From: Collybia mongolica
Taxonomy: Eukaryota > Basidiomycota > Agaricomycetes > Agaricales > Clitocybaceae
Assembly (NCBI GenBank): GCA_013420905.1
Contig: JAAXNY010000011.1
Span: 434,001-498,000 of the forward strand
DNA length: 64,000 nucleotides
Direction: 5' to 3'
Under the pieces are notes generated by a model, which was not told where the DNA came from, made no database searches, and was given only the letters and a program-made list of their open reading frames with translations. How positions within the stretch are numbered: the first letter of the stretch is position 1; each line of letters starts with the position of its first letter. Of the stretch, positions 20,238-33,212 are shown piece by piece. The translations under genes and the position numbers were made by a program.

Positions 20238-20700
20238 CTTTAGTTCCAAATGATCCCCTGAAAGTGTTTTGTGGCCTCCCTCAGTCCGGTTGATGATGGC
20301 CAATATCATAATTGGCTGGCCATTCTTGTAACAATGGTGAATTCAGCAGACATATTGGCCCAGGTGGTCACCTTCAACTACGACCAACAATCCGTTATCA
20401 TGTGTAGGATTGGGACATTTTGGTGTGAGGTCTCCTGGAGGCAAGGATCCCAATGTCTTGTAGTGGTTGAACCAGACTGATAATGCTCCTTCTATCTGCA
20501 CTATGGAGACCACCATTTCTTTCCCTTGATATTGCCCACCTGTAACCAACACCTTTAATTTAATATCAATAAGCTGTGGATCTAATAACGGGTGAGCAGG
20601 TCCCTGCTGTTGTGATATAGTTGGTGGAGGGGAGGCTTGAGAGGAGGATCCTACATCAGGCATTTGAGATGAGGGGTTCCAGGCTGGCATCAAGTGGTTA
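20238..20700 (-). pseudogene. Spt5-like KOW protein, C-terminal fragment
   Basis: The minus-strand frame shows the linker MPAWNPSSQMPD, then LLDPQLIDIKLKVLVTGG, GKEMVVSIVQIEGALSVWF and NPTHDNGLLVVVEGDHLGQYV. This matches the last KOW-like module of the Spt5-like proteins that are numerous in mushroom genomes; canonical Spt5 is a transcription elongation factor. The stop TGA (20343-20345) is followed in the same frame by IHHCYKNGQPIMILAIIN up to the hAT-like insertion, so it looks like an Arg CGA turned TGA. Upstream the frame runs into repeat R1b, a chimera caused by insertion. Confidence 0.6.
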
Positions 20701-22340
20701 CGAGTTCTTATGTTTACATAAGTAACTCGTTCATCATCCTGGGTTTGCGGGGAAAATTCAGCGTACCCAACAAGATCCAGTGTTGTTTTTCCCACGGTTA
20801 GTAAGTTTGAAGTGTTCCGAGATTTCATTAGAACATGATCAGTAAACATTTTGAAGTACATCAGTAACACTTTGTAGTCGTGGAAATATTTTTCTAACTG
20901 TGGGAATCGAAATTAGCCGACGCGCGGATTTCGAGCAAAAAAGGCAACTGCTAACTAACATGGGCTGCATTTAATAATATAAATTCGAGTTAAGTGGTCT
21001 TTTTCTTGGGATATCTCAAGAATTAATTAATAACTGCCCACTGCATAATCATGCTTACGTTTGTCAACTACGCTGTTGGCTCTAACAGCGTAGTTGACAA
21101 ACGTAAACACAATTACAAGAGGCTTGTTCCGCTTTGGGTCAAACTTTTCCCACAATACAAAATATTGCATATCTCAAGAATGACAAGACCTATGGATGCA
21201 ATTTAAATTGCTACTACTAGATATGGTGAGGGGCTACCCAACGTAGATATTTATATGTATTTGTATTTGTTTGTACACCTTCAAACATCATGATCAAAAG
21301 TCAAAAGCAGCTCTCTCACTACAAGCATGTTACAAATGAATATCAAGTTTGTATATGACTTTGCCACACAGCTAGCCAAATAAACAATAACATCAAAGTT
21401 CCCACAATATAAATCATTGCATATCTCAACAACAACAAGGCTTATGGATGTAATTTAAATTGCTAGTGTTAGATATGGTGAAGTAGTACCTCATGTATAT
21501 GTTTGTATATGTTTGTATTTGTATTTATTTTTCTAAACCTCATTGACAACAAATTTCTTGTTACATATTGTAAATGAATACTGTACACATATCATTTCAC
21601 CACACATCTGGCCAAACAAACAATAACACTAAAGAAATTTCCCACAATATAGATAACACTTATCTCAGCAAATACAAAGCTGATGGACATGCTACTACTG
21701 CATATTGTAAAGGAATACATTATATGTATGTTTATATGTATTTGTAGTTGTTTGTACCCTTCCAAATCACATCATTAACACCAATTTTCTTACTACATAT
21801 TACAAATGAATATCATCTGTATATTACTTTGCCAACATCTGGACAAACAAACAATATTAATGAAGTTCCCACAATATAGATGATGCATATCTCAGCAAAT
21901 ACAAGGCTAACAGAGACAATTGAAATTGCTACTACTCCTATGGAGGGGGTATACCAGGAAATGTATATTTATATTTGTTTGTACCTTTCCTAATTTGATT
22001 ATAATCTCTTGTTATATCTATTTTAACATCACATTTATATATACTTGGCTATAAGCATAGCCAAACAAGTCAATGTAGACACTCCTGGAATCTATAATGC
22101 TCAATACCTTGACAACAGCTAGCTATATGAATACAATTAAATATAGTATGTGATAACACAACAAAAAACACTTAACAGGCATATGTATATTTATTTGAAC
22201 TTTGTCTTTGATGATGATATTTCTATTTTTAGCATATCTAATAAGTTCTTGATTAACCCAGGATGCAAGGCTAGAAATAAATTGTTCAATATTGAATAGT
22301 TGATATACATTCCAATACTGTGGGAACTTGGTTCTATTAT
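20701..22340. repeat. Dispersed repeat R1, copy b
   Basis: About 1.6 kb, collinear with 4224-5849. It starts at the palindrome CGAGTTCTTATG..CATAAGTAACTCG, here perfectly bounded by the Spt5-like frame, so 20701 is a good candidate for a true element end. Confidence 0.7.
21053..21108. repeat. Long palindrome of R1 copy b
   Basis: Equivalent of 4571-4626 with two substitutions that break pairing near the centre and at the outer end. Confidence 0.8.
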
Positions 22341-23133
22341 AAGCATTTGCATTGATATTACTTCCTTATATCACACAATTGGGTAGTCCAATCTATAAAT
22401 AGATACATTGGATAAATACTGTGGGTGTACCAGAAGTCTATATCAGCCTACTAGAGTTGTGCAAATAGTACAGGGGTAAAGTATCAGTAAGAAGTAAACT
22501 AATATTTGTAAAAGGAATAAGAACATATCACAAGGTAGATAGAATTACATCAAGGTAGTCTCAAGGTATACAGCAGCATATAGGTGCATATACAATAGAA
22601 CAAGGTATATCTGAGCAACTAGATGTGGGGCACATATGCACTCACCCTACACACATCTGGTTAGGGCACAGGGGTGATTGGCACTACTTGGCCTAGACAG
22701 CACATTCAGGGATGCACACCAAGCCACCAGTTGATGGTTCTACCATATGGAATACACCACTGCACCGCCCATGTCCACCATGCTAGCTGCTCACTAGCAG
22801 ATGTGGGCAGGCAGTCACTGGTAATGTGGCAGGTGCCTCTGTAGTTCTTGTTGCAGCTCTTATTGTTGTGATTTTGCAGTTGTTATTTTCACTGAGAGGG
22901 GTGGGTATGAGAGAGGGTGTTGGTATCCATAGCAGTGGGACCTGGCATTGTATTTGGCAGTATTGTGTACTTGTGCACAATCATATGGTAGGGAGGTGAT
23001 GGGAGGGGCAGCTGGGTATGTAGTAGTGGAGGTTGACAACAAGGCTGACAGGTGACATGGCACCCATCAACAATACTCAGCAATTGCCAGAACAAAAGAG
23101 TGGGCAGCAGGGGGACTTTATAGTAACAAGCAA
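22341..23133. other. Unassigned region
   Basis: Several short minus-strand frames rich in Pro/Thr/Leu (22783-23152) have no recognisable domain. I see no gene here. Confidence 0.3.
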
Positions 23134-24401
23134 CTTGGAGTGACAAGCTCATATTGCCAAATGGTTAATCTCCATGCTTTATGCATATGTTATGTAACCT
23201 TGAGGCCTTGTATTTGACTCTCTAAAACATTGCATTTTGTACATTAAATAAGCCATGGTAACTATGATCAAGCAAGGAATTTGGACAGTCTGCATGGACT
23301 CCATGAGGAGTTGTTTTAAGCTGTGCCTGAGCATCAAACTAACAGTGTGGATTTATGGACTTAGCTTTGACTTGGCTTAGATGCAGACTGCCAATTAAGC
23401 AGGGCTCCCTGCCAAACAGGGTCTGAGTCAGTCTGCAGACACCTGCATTTGTCTGTGTGGTCTGTGTGGCTCATGTGGCTCAGTGTAAAGTCCCCAGAGA
23501 AGCTACTGAGTTGGTTGTATATTTGGAATATACAAATATGGATCTATATTTTCAAGTTTGTTAATTCTTTCACACAGTCCATCTCTGAGAGTCTGAGTCC
23601 CCACTTTACCAGCTGACTTGTTTTTAAGGAAAATGCCTAGATGTATATTGTTACCTTTTATTGGTGGATATTTGTATAGGATCTATAAACACCAAATTCT
23701 ATTGGCATACACCATGGATATGGGTGAAGTTGTAAGGGGATCACTTGTTTGTCCACATCTAGCCATCAGAATCACTATTGCACAGCTTGTATAGCCTCAC
23801 TGTTATTCTGACACACACTGCTTTAACCCCTTGACAGATAGTAGTTTACTTTGGACTGACATACAGTATCACAGATGGATTGTTGCATCAGTAGAGTTAC
23901 TAATATCAGATTCTGTTGTTATTTGAGACATAGGCATAATGTACAGCATATAAGGTGCCCCTTCCTCTCTATGGAAGGGCACCTTTGCAATAGACTTGGG
24001 CTGGGTTCTCTACTTATAGTCAAGCCCCTAGTGCTCTATGCTCATCCCTTCCCTATGTGGTTGTTCATACTGTGTATACTGCTCCCTGTCTGAGCCTCTT
24101 GGCAACATGACCCCTTACAGAAGTGCAACAAGTATTTGGCAAGCTCAAATGTGTGGTCATATTACACCTTCATGTTGTGTATCCATCAGGCCTTCCATGA
24201 TGTCAAGCTACTCCCTGTAGCCTACAATCTAATTCTAGGACAATGCCTGACAAGATTAACAACAAAAAGTAATATAAAGCTGAATAGATTCTGGATAGCT
24301 AGTTCTATTGCAACAACCTGGTTCTAGAAATATAAAGAAAAGTTAATCAAAAAAAAAACATAAGGACTCATATCTGCCAGTAATGGCCCTCTACCTCAAG
24401 T
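23134..24401. repeat. Dispersed repeat R3, copy b
   Basis: Collinear with 7903-9142. Its right end (CTCTACCTCAAGT) is at the same base as in copy a, which supports a defined element end. Confidence 0.7.
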
Positions 24402-24601
24402 GAAAGTCAGGCATGGGTGTGCTACCCCCTACTGCTGCAGTAGTGGCAGCCATGGCAGGTTCCTGGGGAGGGGGGAATTTGGTAACATGGCCTGGGAGGG
24501 GGACAAATAATTTGTTCTTGGGTGGGGGGAATTCGTTTAATCTGAGGTGAGACCTTGGAGGAGAAATTAGCTCATAATGAATATGAAGAACAATATAATA
24601 C

Positions 24602-27060
24602 TTATGAAGATTCTACAACATCATCATAGTCCAGAACTTTGCCACTGAATGGATGTGCAGGATTCAAGTGAATAAATTGAACAGTTACTCGGAGTCCACT
24701 GAGTGTAGTTTTCAAGAGTTGAACATCTTTGATTACTGCATGAGAACCCTTCATTGCATGTCCTGTTTTGATGACCAAAACCTCAAGCCCTATCCAGGGA
24801 ACTTCCTCACATCTAATTGGGATGGTTGGTACATTACTCAATGTTGGTGGTTGACTGTGGAGTATTATTGGAGGGTCAACTACTTTCACCCAGTTCCTAT
24901 GGACTTTGAGTGGCTGTTTAAAAGTAAATTACAATGTGACTGGCATAATATCTTGAGTTTTTACCTTGAGGGAGTTTGGACTGATGTAACTCTGCAGTCC
25001 TTGTGTTTCAAGGCATTCAACAATGTAGACATATTCCTCCATCACCTCAACTACCCGTCCCTTTTCCCCTTGGAGAGCCCCACTGATTACTTCTGCGAAA
25101 TGGCCATGAGCGATGTACTTCCACATATTGGACCACAGGACCATGTGTAAACCCTCCCCCATTTCTAGTTCCACCTCTGCTGAATCAATACCAACAGACT
25201 GGATGATACCCCTCTTAGAGGATTCCTTTATGACCACCTGTTCGCCTTCAAAAAATTGCCATTCTGAAGGGCATGGGAATCGTGTGCTTTTGATTTCAGG
25301 GTGAGGACAGCATAGAAACAAGTCCATCATCTTGCTTTCTAAGGAAATGGGGACACACAATACTGAACCAAAGCCATAAGTTCTGCATTCAAGGAAAAAT
25401 TCAAATTTGCGACCAAAAGCAGCAAAATGGCCCATAGTTTTGCTGTCAATGATAGTGACTCTGGGGTGAGTTTTGATGATTTGGTCCCATTTTTCATTGT
25501 CAAACAAACCCAGCTCGGAGCAGAGGGTACCTTGTTTCCTTTTCTTGGAGGAATCTCCATCTTGAAGGGGAGGGAGGCGAGGTAACAGCAGGACTTCCAG
25601 TTTTCCCCAATTCTCTACTGAGGAAACATATCCTACATCCCCTTTGTAGAGCCCCCTACAAATCATGACCCAACCTCCAGCAGAAGGGGTCTCTTCAGAT
25701 TGCCTTAAATTCAACAGAGACACCCATTCCCCCAGCTTCACCCCCATAATACCTGTAAGGGCAACTCCGGCGGAGTGCGCGCGAACTTAGTAGAGCGGGC
25801 CGACACTGGTGGAGGGGATCCTAAGAGATGTATTCACTTGTACGACATATGTACTACTCACCTGGTGGAGGGGATCCTAAGAGAATTCTCTGAGGAGCCT
25901 CCATCAGGGGGGGTGTGCTATATACCTAGTACTACATTAAATACACGTTCCCGGTGCGGTACGACGACACGCGTTGGGCTAGCGAAGGTCACGTGACCGT
26001 GCCCTTGATAGTCCAAACAAGTGCGAAGTCCGGCGGCGAACTGCGCGCGAAGTAGAGAGTGGGGGTGCGTGTGGGCGTAGGTAATGAACGTGCGATGTAG
26101 TGAATGTAATTGAGTGAGCGCGAAGTAAGCAGAGAAATTGTATCGTAAGTCGGCGGGATGACTGAGTCGCGAATCGGCGAAGTAAAGTCGGCGGAGTGAG
26201 ATTCGGCGAAGTAAGGCTAGATCGGCGAAGTAAGGCGGAAATGGAGTTCCCCTTACAATACCATCCCAAGGGCAAAAAATTGAGGGTGATGATTTTAGAA
26301 GGGCTAAAAGGTCAGCATTCATTATACCCTTGATGTAGAACCAGCCATGTATGGAATCTCGACAAAATGCTGATCTGAGCCAATGTCAAGAGTCTGTATT
26401 ATTGAGGAGAAAGGAAATGGCGTCTCTTTCCCTCCCCTCCTAGAATACATTGCGTCAAGTCTCAGTCATAGTATCAGTGAGATGCAGGTACTGATGCTCA
26501 CCACACAATGGACTCTCATTAATGGGCTGTCTTCACCTGTTAGAAGTTGTTCCACATCCAGACCAGGGTATCTTGAAAGGCCTTCATTGACTGGGGGTTG
26601 TTCCTCATTCAGATCGCAGGGTTTTGGTGTGCCTTTGTCAGAAAAGTATCCATTTGCAAGGCAATAATAGTAGTCATCTTCATTGTTCTCTTCCATATTA
26701 CTGTCCTCATCCAACTCCTCCTCATGACTTGCCCATGATCATCTCATTATCCCATGAATAAATTTATCAAATTCATCATCATTGTTGAGAGGGCTGTTGG
26801 CAGAAGTTGACAGTCTTGGTGCACTGCCCAACTGCCCGTTGTCCTCGTTGACCTCATCATCAATGAAGTCATCTGTAAAATGGGTTAGTGTTAATGTGCT
26901 TTGAATCTGAATGGGTAGATTGGCATACTGAGTCCCAGCTCCTCTCCAAAGAGATCGTCCTCCCCCTTGTTGTCCACCTGTGCTTCGAGGTCAATGAAGC
27001 GGTGTACCATGTTGCAGACATCATTGGGCATGGTCTTGTCCTGCATACTGGTGATGTCCT
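24602..27060 (-). pseudogene. Spt5-like KOW/NGN protein, broken by a solo LTR and stops
   Basis: Minus strand. An acidic N-terminus (HRFIDLEAQVDNKGEDDLFG; intron of ~55 nt with GTATGC and CTAAC..ACAG near 26930-26874; then FIDDEVNEDN) leads to an NGN-like segment, AISFLLNNTDS, and FCRDSIHGWFYIKGIMNADL. Then come KOW-type modules GGWVMICRGLYKGDVGYVSS (25680), EGEQVVIKESSKRGIIQSV and VPWIGLEVLVIKTGHAMKGS. Spt5 proteins bind RNA polymerase II with the NGN domain and nucleic acid with KOW domains. Lesions: TGA at 26739-26741, TGA at 26387-26389, the 504-bp solo LTR at 25754-26257 and a stop at 24926-24928. Without the LTR and one ATACC copy the frame is continuous (PWDGI to MGVKLGEW). Confidence 0.75.
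25754..26257 (-). mobile_element. Solo LTR of the gypsy element 2 family
   Basis: 504 bp, nearly identical to the 3' LTR at 16108-16611 but reversed, with ends TGTAAGGG/CCCTTACA. The 5-bp duplication ATACC is present at 25749-25753 and 26258-26262. No internal element sequence remains, so it most likely formed by recombination between the two LTRs of a complete insertion. Confidence 0.95.
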
Positions 27061-27739
27061 TAGGTTTCCTGTAGGATCATTGTTAGCTTCTATTAATGTT
27101 CTTAATAAAGTCTTATAGTTTTGTATTGGAATTCAATTAACTACTACAAATTCTACTATACTAATTGTAATCTATCAAGAAAAAGTACTTACAACAAGGG
27201 GGAGGGGGCCAATGGGCGATGGTTGTGGTACAAGAGCAAGAGGGAAAGCATGCAAAAGTGGGCTGCCAACACATGATACAGCTCAGAATGTTCAGCCATC
27301 GGGCATCTTGGTCAATAAGGCCATGTGATCAAATTGGGCATTTCGGTCATATCACTCTTATACAATGTGACTCGGATTTCTCAGGTAACAATTTAGCTGT
27401 AAAGGCCCAATCCCTGAGATGCCTGACAGCTGAACATTCCAAGCTATATCATGTGCTGGCAGCCTGCTTTCGCACGCTTTCCCCTTTGCTCCTGTACCAC
27501 AACCATCGCCCACTGCAACTTCTGCCCAGCCTCCTGGCCCCTTCCCCAGCCTCCCTCCTCAGTATTTTGGTAAGTAAAAGACATTTTTTAGTATATAGTA
27601 TTAGTAGTTCTATACAATTATAGTCAATATGTTATAAGTACTCAATATTGAATACAATATAAGATTTCACAACCTGAGCTAAAAATAAAGAAGCTAATGA
27701 TCCATTGTAAATAGGTGAACTAGGACTGTTGCCGCAGGC

Positions 27740-30700
27740 ACAATGTGTGCAACTTCCCACGTTTCATAAGACTGAGGAGGTCATTGCAGCTTTCTAGGGG
27801 CCTCAAGACCTGGTGCGTACATATTTGCCTCATTTACATACCAACTTATATATTTCACTCTCCAGGTGAATGCGCATTATGGGCAGTAAGACAGTGCTTT
27901 GTGCATGTGGCTGTGCCAAAAGGGTCAACTCCAGGACTGAGAGCTGGCACTTGAAAGGGAAAGGGCACTCTCACCTCACATCAAAAATCCTATCACAGAA
28001 CCAGTCTCTTATCCAGAGCCTCAACCAGGAAGATCAGCCCCAATGGAAAATATCGTCCTGTCCCCATCCCAAGCATAAAGTTATTGGATCCACCCCCCAC
28101 TCACAAGTCCAACTAGCAAAGAAACTGGCCCCTAGTTCTACAAAGGGCAACACCTCTTTCAGCTCTCAAAATAATGCAGAAGAAATTATTGATAACTTGA
28201 CAGGTGAGGCAGGACCATCTGGATTTCATGACAGCTCTCCTGATCCACCATTGGCACCATCCTTACCTCCATTGGAGGATTGCTCAAACAAATATGGCTT
28301 GTCCAACTTACACTGCTCTTCTTGTATTGCAGGACATATCAATCAGCTCAGCCAGCAACAGTGGGGGCACAATTCAACACAATGATTTACTGTTGATGAG
28401 GATGATGGGGATAGCAACAATGACGAGATTGGATCTGGAGAAGACAAAGGCAATGACAATATGGGGGGGGACTTTGATGGTTCCAACAAAGACTTTGGGG
28501 AAGACAGTGATGGATTTGAAATGCCAATTGCAGAGGCAAGCCAGGCAGGAATCTCAGTATGGGATCTCCTTGGGGAGGGATTTATGAAGGAAGTCTCACA
28601 ATTAGGTATGTACATTGTTATCATTATGTGCATCATATTAACTAGTTTACAGACCAAATGCTAGATATGAGTGATATGAAGCTCATCCAGTTCTTTGCCC
28701 TGAAAGTTCAAGATGGCCTAATGGATAGAACATTCCAGAAAATCTGCTATATAACTTCAACAGAATCACTGAAGAATACACAGAAACATATTCAGTTTCT
28801 CTCTGGTTTTCAGCCCGTATGCTATGACTGCTGTTGTTCATCTTGTGTCTGCTACACTGGCCCATATGAAGCCCTCAAACAATGCCCTAAATGTAATTCC
28901 AACTGCTATAAATCTGATGGGACAACACCCTATTCATATCTAGAGTATCTCCCTATTATTCCCTGACTCCATGCAATGCTTGGAAATTTCCCGTATGCTT
29001 GAAAAATGCAGTATCAATCCAATCACAAACATGACCCAAGAAAAATGACAGATATCTTTGACAGCACCCATTATGACTACTCCAGAAGACATTTGTTACA
29101 ATTGGTGACAAAGAACTTCCAGAGTGGTTTTTTTCTGATCCTTGTGATATTGCACTTGGGTTATCTACAGAGGGCTTCGGTCCTTTCAAGTTCCATACCA
29201 AGATGGCATGGCCTATAATCATGTTTAATTATAACCTGCCTCCTGAGGAATGCTTTCTCAAGGATAACATAATTTGTCTAGGGACTATTCCAGGGCCCAA
29301 AAAGCCTGACAACGCAGATTCATTTTTTTGGCCTGTAGTCCAGGAGCTTCTGCAGCTCAAGATTGGGGTTTCAGCCTTCAATGGAATCAGTAAAGAAATC
29401 TTCCTACTTCATGCTCACCTCATCATTGTCTTTGGTGATATTCCTGTAATGTCAATGCTCATGTGCATGAAGGGCCACAATGCAATATATCCATGCCGAA
29501 TGTGTACTATTTGGGGAGTTCGCATTCCCTTTTCACAAAAAACAACACACTATGTTCCATTGCGACAAAATGGCTTTCCAGACCCTCAACAACAATATCA
29601 TGCATCCACACTTCCACTACAAGACCATGCAACATTCTTAAGACAAGCAAAGAAGGTCCAATATGCCTTGAACACTGCAGAATCTGAACGCCTTGCTACT
29701 AAATATGGTGTCAAAGGCATTCCACTACTCAGTACTTTGAGTTCCCTCTCTTTTCCAGTCTCATTTCCCTATGACTTTATGCACCTTATATGGTCCAATC
29801 TCATTCCAAATCTGATTTCCCTGTGGACTGGAAATTACAAAGATCTTTCCCATGATGGTGCAGGCATGTGTTAGCACCAACTGTATGGGAAGCTATTGGT
29901 CAGGCCACAGCAAAGGCTGGGGATACAATTCCTGCAGCATTTGGTTCAAGGGTCCCAAATATTGCATCAGAAAAGGCACAGATGATTGCTGAAACCTATT
30001 CAATCTGGACTTTATATGTTGCACCAACTCTCCTTAAAGGATGATTTACAAGTCCGCAATATTATACACACTTTATTAAATTAGTTAGGTTATTAAACCT
30101 TTGCCTTCAATTTGAGATTACTCAGGATCAAGTTGATGAACTTGAAAGTGGGGAGGGGCAATGATTACCTACTCCACGTTCATAATACAGGTAAACAAAT
30201 GACAAATTTGGAGAGATTTTGTGACCCACCAAATTTTTATGCTTTTGGGAGCACATCCTCATGAGATAAAAAATGTCATGCTAGTGAAAATTGAAGGGCA
30301 GTATATGTAAAGAGCTCCCATCTTGTTTTGAGCTCCATAGAGCAGTGTGTTAATGAGAATTAAATTATTTTCCATGAGGGTATAGTTTCGAGCTGAGTTT
30401 CAAATAACATGTTTCCATATTTGGCTCACTTCTGATTAGATTTGGTGTGTAATTTAGTGACTTGATATGTCTCGGCTATCTAAATTTCAGACCACAAGCA
30501 AGGTAACAGACAACAGTGTGCCATCACTGACATCTTCCTTGGCCACAATATGGCTTAACTTCCTTGATCAATCCTACATGAATTTTCAGGGGCAAGAGGG
30601 TCTTTGTGGCGGATTTTTTGATTTTTTCTTTTTCTGCTTCCCAGGTATGAAAAACATATGTAATTTTGATGAATCTTGAAAAATATGAGGAAATCCAAAA

Positions 30701-31926
30701 ATCCACCACAAAGACCCTCTCTGAGCTGATTTTTTGAGCAACTTTTGTCATTAGACCAATCCATTATCTTCAGTTTCTGAGCCACCAGTGATGTGGGTCA
30801 TCAAATGGCACTTTTCCAGGCTGGACAAATAACTATAAACAAATAAAAAATAACCAGCAATTGCCCCTCCCCATTGAAAGGGGTTTTAATAGCTGGGTTG
30901 AGAAATATGAAGAGCAAGTATTTTGATATATATTTAATTTTGAACATGATCTGATGATTTTCCAGGTTGTACTATAACCATGATCCAATGCGGGTATCTA
31001 CATGTCCTCTAACCATCCATGCCCTTCTACATATTGCACCAACTATTAGGGCTATGGGGCCAGACTGGGCATATTGGGCATTTCCAATGGAACGTTATTG
31101 TGGTGACCTCCTCCGCCATATTAAAAGTCGAAGGTTCCCCTATCCAAACATCAATAGCTATGTTACTTCTTGTGCTCATTTAACACAAATAACTCTCCTC
31201 TATGACTTGCATGGAAAGCTTGTCCTCCTCCCTCCTAAATCTGATGAGAGGAACATCAGTTTTCCCCTATGTATGTTTCCCATCATAATCAACTACTTAT
31301 ATACTCATTAGCTTGATTTAGACCCATTACATATTTTCACCCCACCCAAGGGACTAATATGTCTCCCCACTCCCCTGTGGAAAGTACTTACAGCAACACT
31401 AGCTACTTGATTCAGTAAATCTGCATCACTTATCAGGAAACTTATACCTCAAGATACCAAATTTATCCAATATGGCCAGATGCATCATCTAGAAGGAGGT
31501 GATACAATACAAGCACGTGAAATTATTCCACTTAGATCAGACAGCTGGGATATGTCATATGTCCAGGTAGGTTTCTTTCTAAAATGCTCAATGCATATTG
31601 CTAATTTATCTTAGTACCAGCTTGAAGTTGATAAGTTTGCTCATCAGAGACGTCAAACACCTGTGTTTGAGCTTCAAGACTTCTATGGACAAGTCCTTCG
31701 TCTGCTTATAGTTACAGTTCCTGCATCTCCTAAAAATGGTATTGAAGCAGGTTCATTTGTCTATGCAAGTATCAAACAGGCCAAACTATTAGACATAGCT
31801 ACTAATACCCATCATAAAATCATCTATTACAAAGATTTGGGGGCAACAGAATTTGTTGATATTGATCAAGTACAATGTTTAATTGGTCGGATTAAAGACC
31901 ATGGCAAATGGGCACTTATTGACTGA
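27740..31926 (+). pseudogene. Plavaka-type (CACTA-like) transposase, decayed
   Basis: Fragments in order: N-terminal zinc-finger-like VLCACGCAKRVNSRTESWHL (27890); an acidic stretch; LSGFQPVCYDCCCSSCVCYTG plus CPKCNSNCYK (28800-28915); QYQSNHKHDPRKMTDIFDST (29006); the core AWPIIMFNYNLPPEE, GPKKPDNADSFFWPVVQELL and MKGHNAIYPCRMC (29205-29510); SFPYDFMHLIWSNLIPNL (29760); CPLTIHALLHIAPTIRAMGPDWAYWAFPMERYCG (30995-31100, two motifs); and a C-terminal FYGQVLRLLIVTVP..CLIGRIKDHGKWALID (31663-31926). These belong to the Plavaka group of fungal cut-and-paste transposases. Stops at 28383-28385 and 30042-30044 interrupt it, and a long interval at 30180-30960 separates two parts. Terminal repeats were not identified. 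Confidence 0.75.
30595..30720. repeat. 126-bp foldback element inside the Plavaka remnant
   Basis: The left arm begins AGAGGGTCTTTGTGGCGGAT and the right arm is its inverse with one or two mismatches (AGAGGGTCTTTGTGGTGGAT read from 30720). It lies in the non-coding interval 30180-30960. No clear target duplication was seen. Confidence 0.75.
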
Positions 31927-32429
31927 AGCCAATTATTGACTCAAGTACATAGTATGGACCAATAGTACTGGTCACATATATATATAGATCAATTAACCCA
32001 GTCATTTTATACTACATATAACACTTCATTCTAATCTAACCAAAATCTCAATTTCTTCTTTTCTAAATGATTCATCTAAGGCAGTAAAGTCATCCCATAA
32101 ACCCACTATTTGTGGGATGAAATACCTTCTATGCTGAACTTAAATCATCCCACATATTCCACCTTTTATGGGATGAAAAGTTCACTCTCTAATAGATTAA
32201 AATGATCTAATAAAACCCACCCATTATAGGATGAAATTCCCCTCTTTTTCACTGGATTAAAATTGTCCCATATAATTCACCTCTAATGGGATGAAAGTTC
32301 ACACCACTAAGGGATGAAAATTTCTGAAATTATAAGAGCAGAAATTCATCCTCTCAAGGGATGAAATATCTGGGATGAAGTTTCATCCCAATTTCATACC
32401 CTTTAGATTCATCCACTAAACTTAGGAAA
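31927..32429. repeat. Degenerate GGGATGAAA / TTCATCCC repeats
   Basis: From about 32090 to 32410 the phrase TGGGATGAAA or its inverse recurs roughly every 30-65 bases with AT-rich filler. Related TTTCATCC phrases occur at 10055-10130 next to the Helitron fragment. No coding function is visible. Confidence 0.5.
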
Positions 32430-32990
32430 TGCTGCTTTCATCCATAAGTGGGGGAAAAACCTCCCCCACCAGGTGCACAGTGCTATCTGACCCAATCTCA
32501 TTTACTTTTACATTTTTGGTGGCCACCTTTACAAGCCAATGTCAAGTGGTTTGTGGATTCATGCCACATCTGCCAAACCTGACAGATGTGACATATCAAT
32601 ATCCCACTGGTCATTGCAATGCCCACTCCTCTATTCACCAAAGTCTATGTTGACATGATGATGATGATGCCAACACTTGCTATCTTCATATCCTGAAGCA
32701 CAGATGCTCTGATCAGAGAACCACAAAATGATAGCTAATTTCTATACCAGGACATCATTTGCCAATGGGGCATACTCTGCAAAATTGTTATCAACAATGG
32801 TGGACCCTTCAAGAAAGCCACAAAGATTTTAGTGACCAAATGCAATCTCAACCCTATCAATTCCAGCTACAATACCAATGCCAATGGTCCTGCAGAATGC
32901 AAGCATTGGGACCACCAACAAGACTTTTACAAATTTGCCAATGGAGACAAGAAGAAATGGCATGTCAGTTACAAGTGCTTATGTTTACAT
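32430..32990 (+). pseudogene. Ty3/gypsy integrase remnant (third lineage)
   Basis: Plus-strand frames with stops and shifts show HFWWPPLQANVKWFVDSCHICQT (the CC half of the integrase zinc-binding domain), the linker MPTPLFTKVYVDMM, then NGGPFKKATKILVTKCNLNPI and SYNTNANGPAECKHWDHQQDF, corresponding to the catalytic core. The RT and LTRs are absent. It resembles neither element 1 nor element 2 closely. Confidence 0.55.
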
Positions 32991-33212
32991 AAGTAACTTG
33001 AGGTAGAGAGCCATTACTGGCAGATATGAGTCCTTCTTTTTATTTTTGATTAACTTTTCTTCATATTTCTAAAACCAGGTTGTTGCAATGGAATGAGCTA
33101 TCCAGAATCTCTTCAACTTTATATTACACACATTTGAGCTTGTCAAAGGCCTGTTACCCTTCACCCATACCCATGGTGTATGATATAAGCAACTGGAAAT
33201 GAATTGCCAATA

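Noticed and set aside
32040..32420. Regularly recurring GGGATGAAA phrases as an array
   Set aside because: Spacing and sequence are too variable and no leader or associated genes exist; treated as degenerate repeats.
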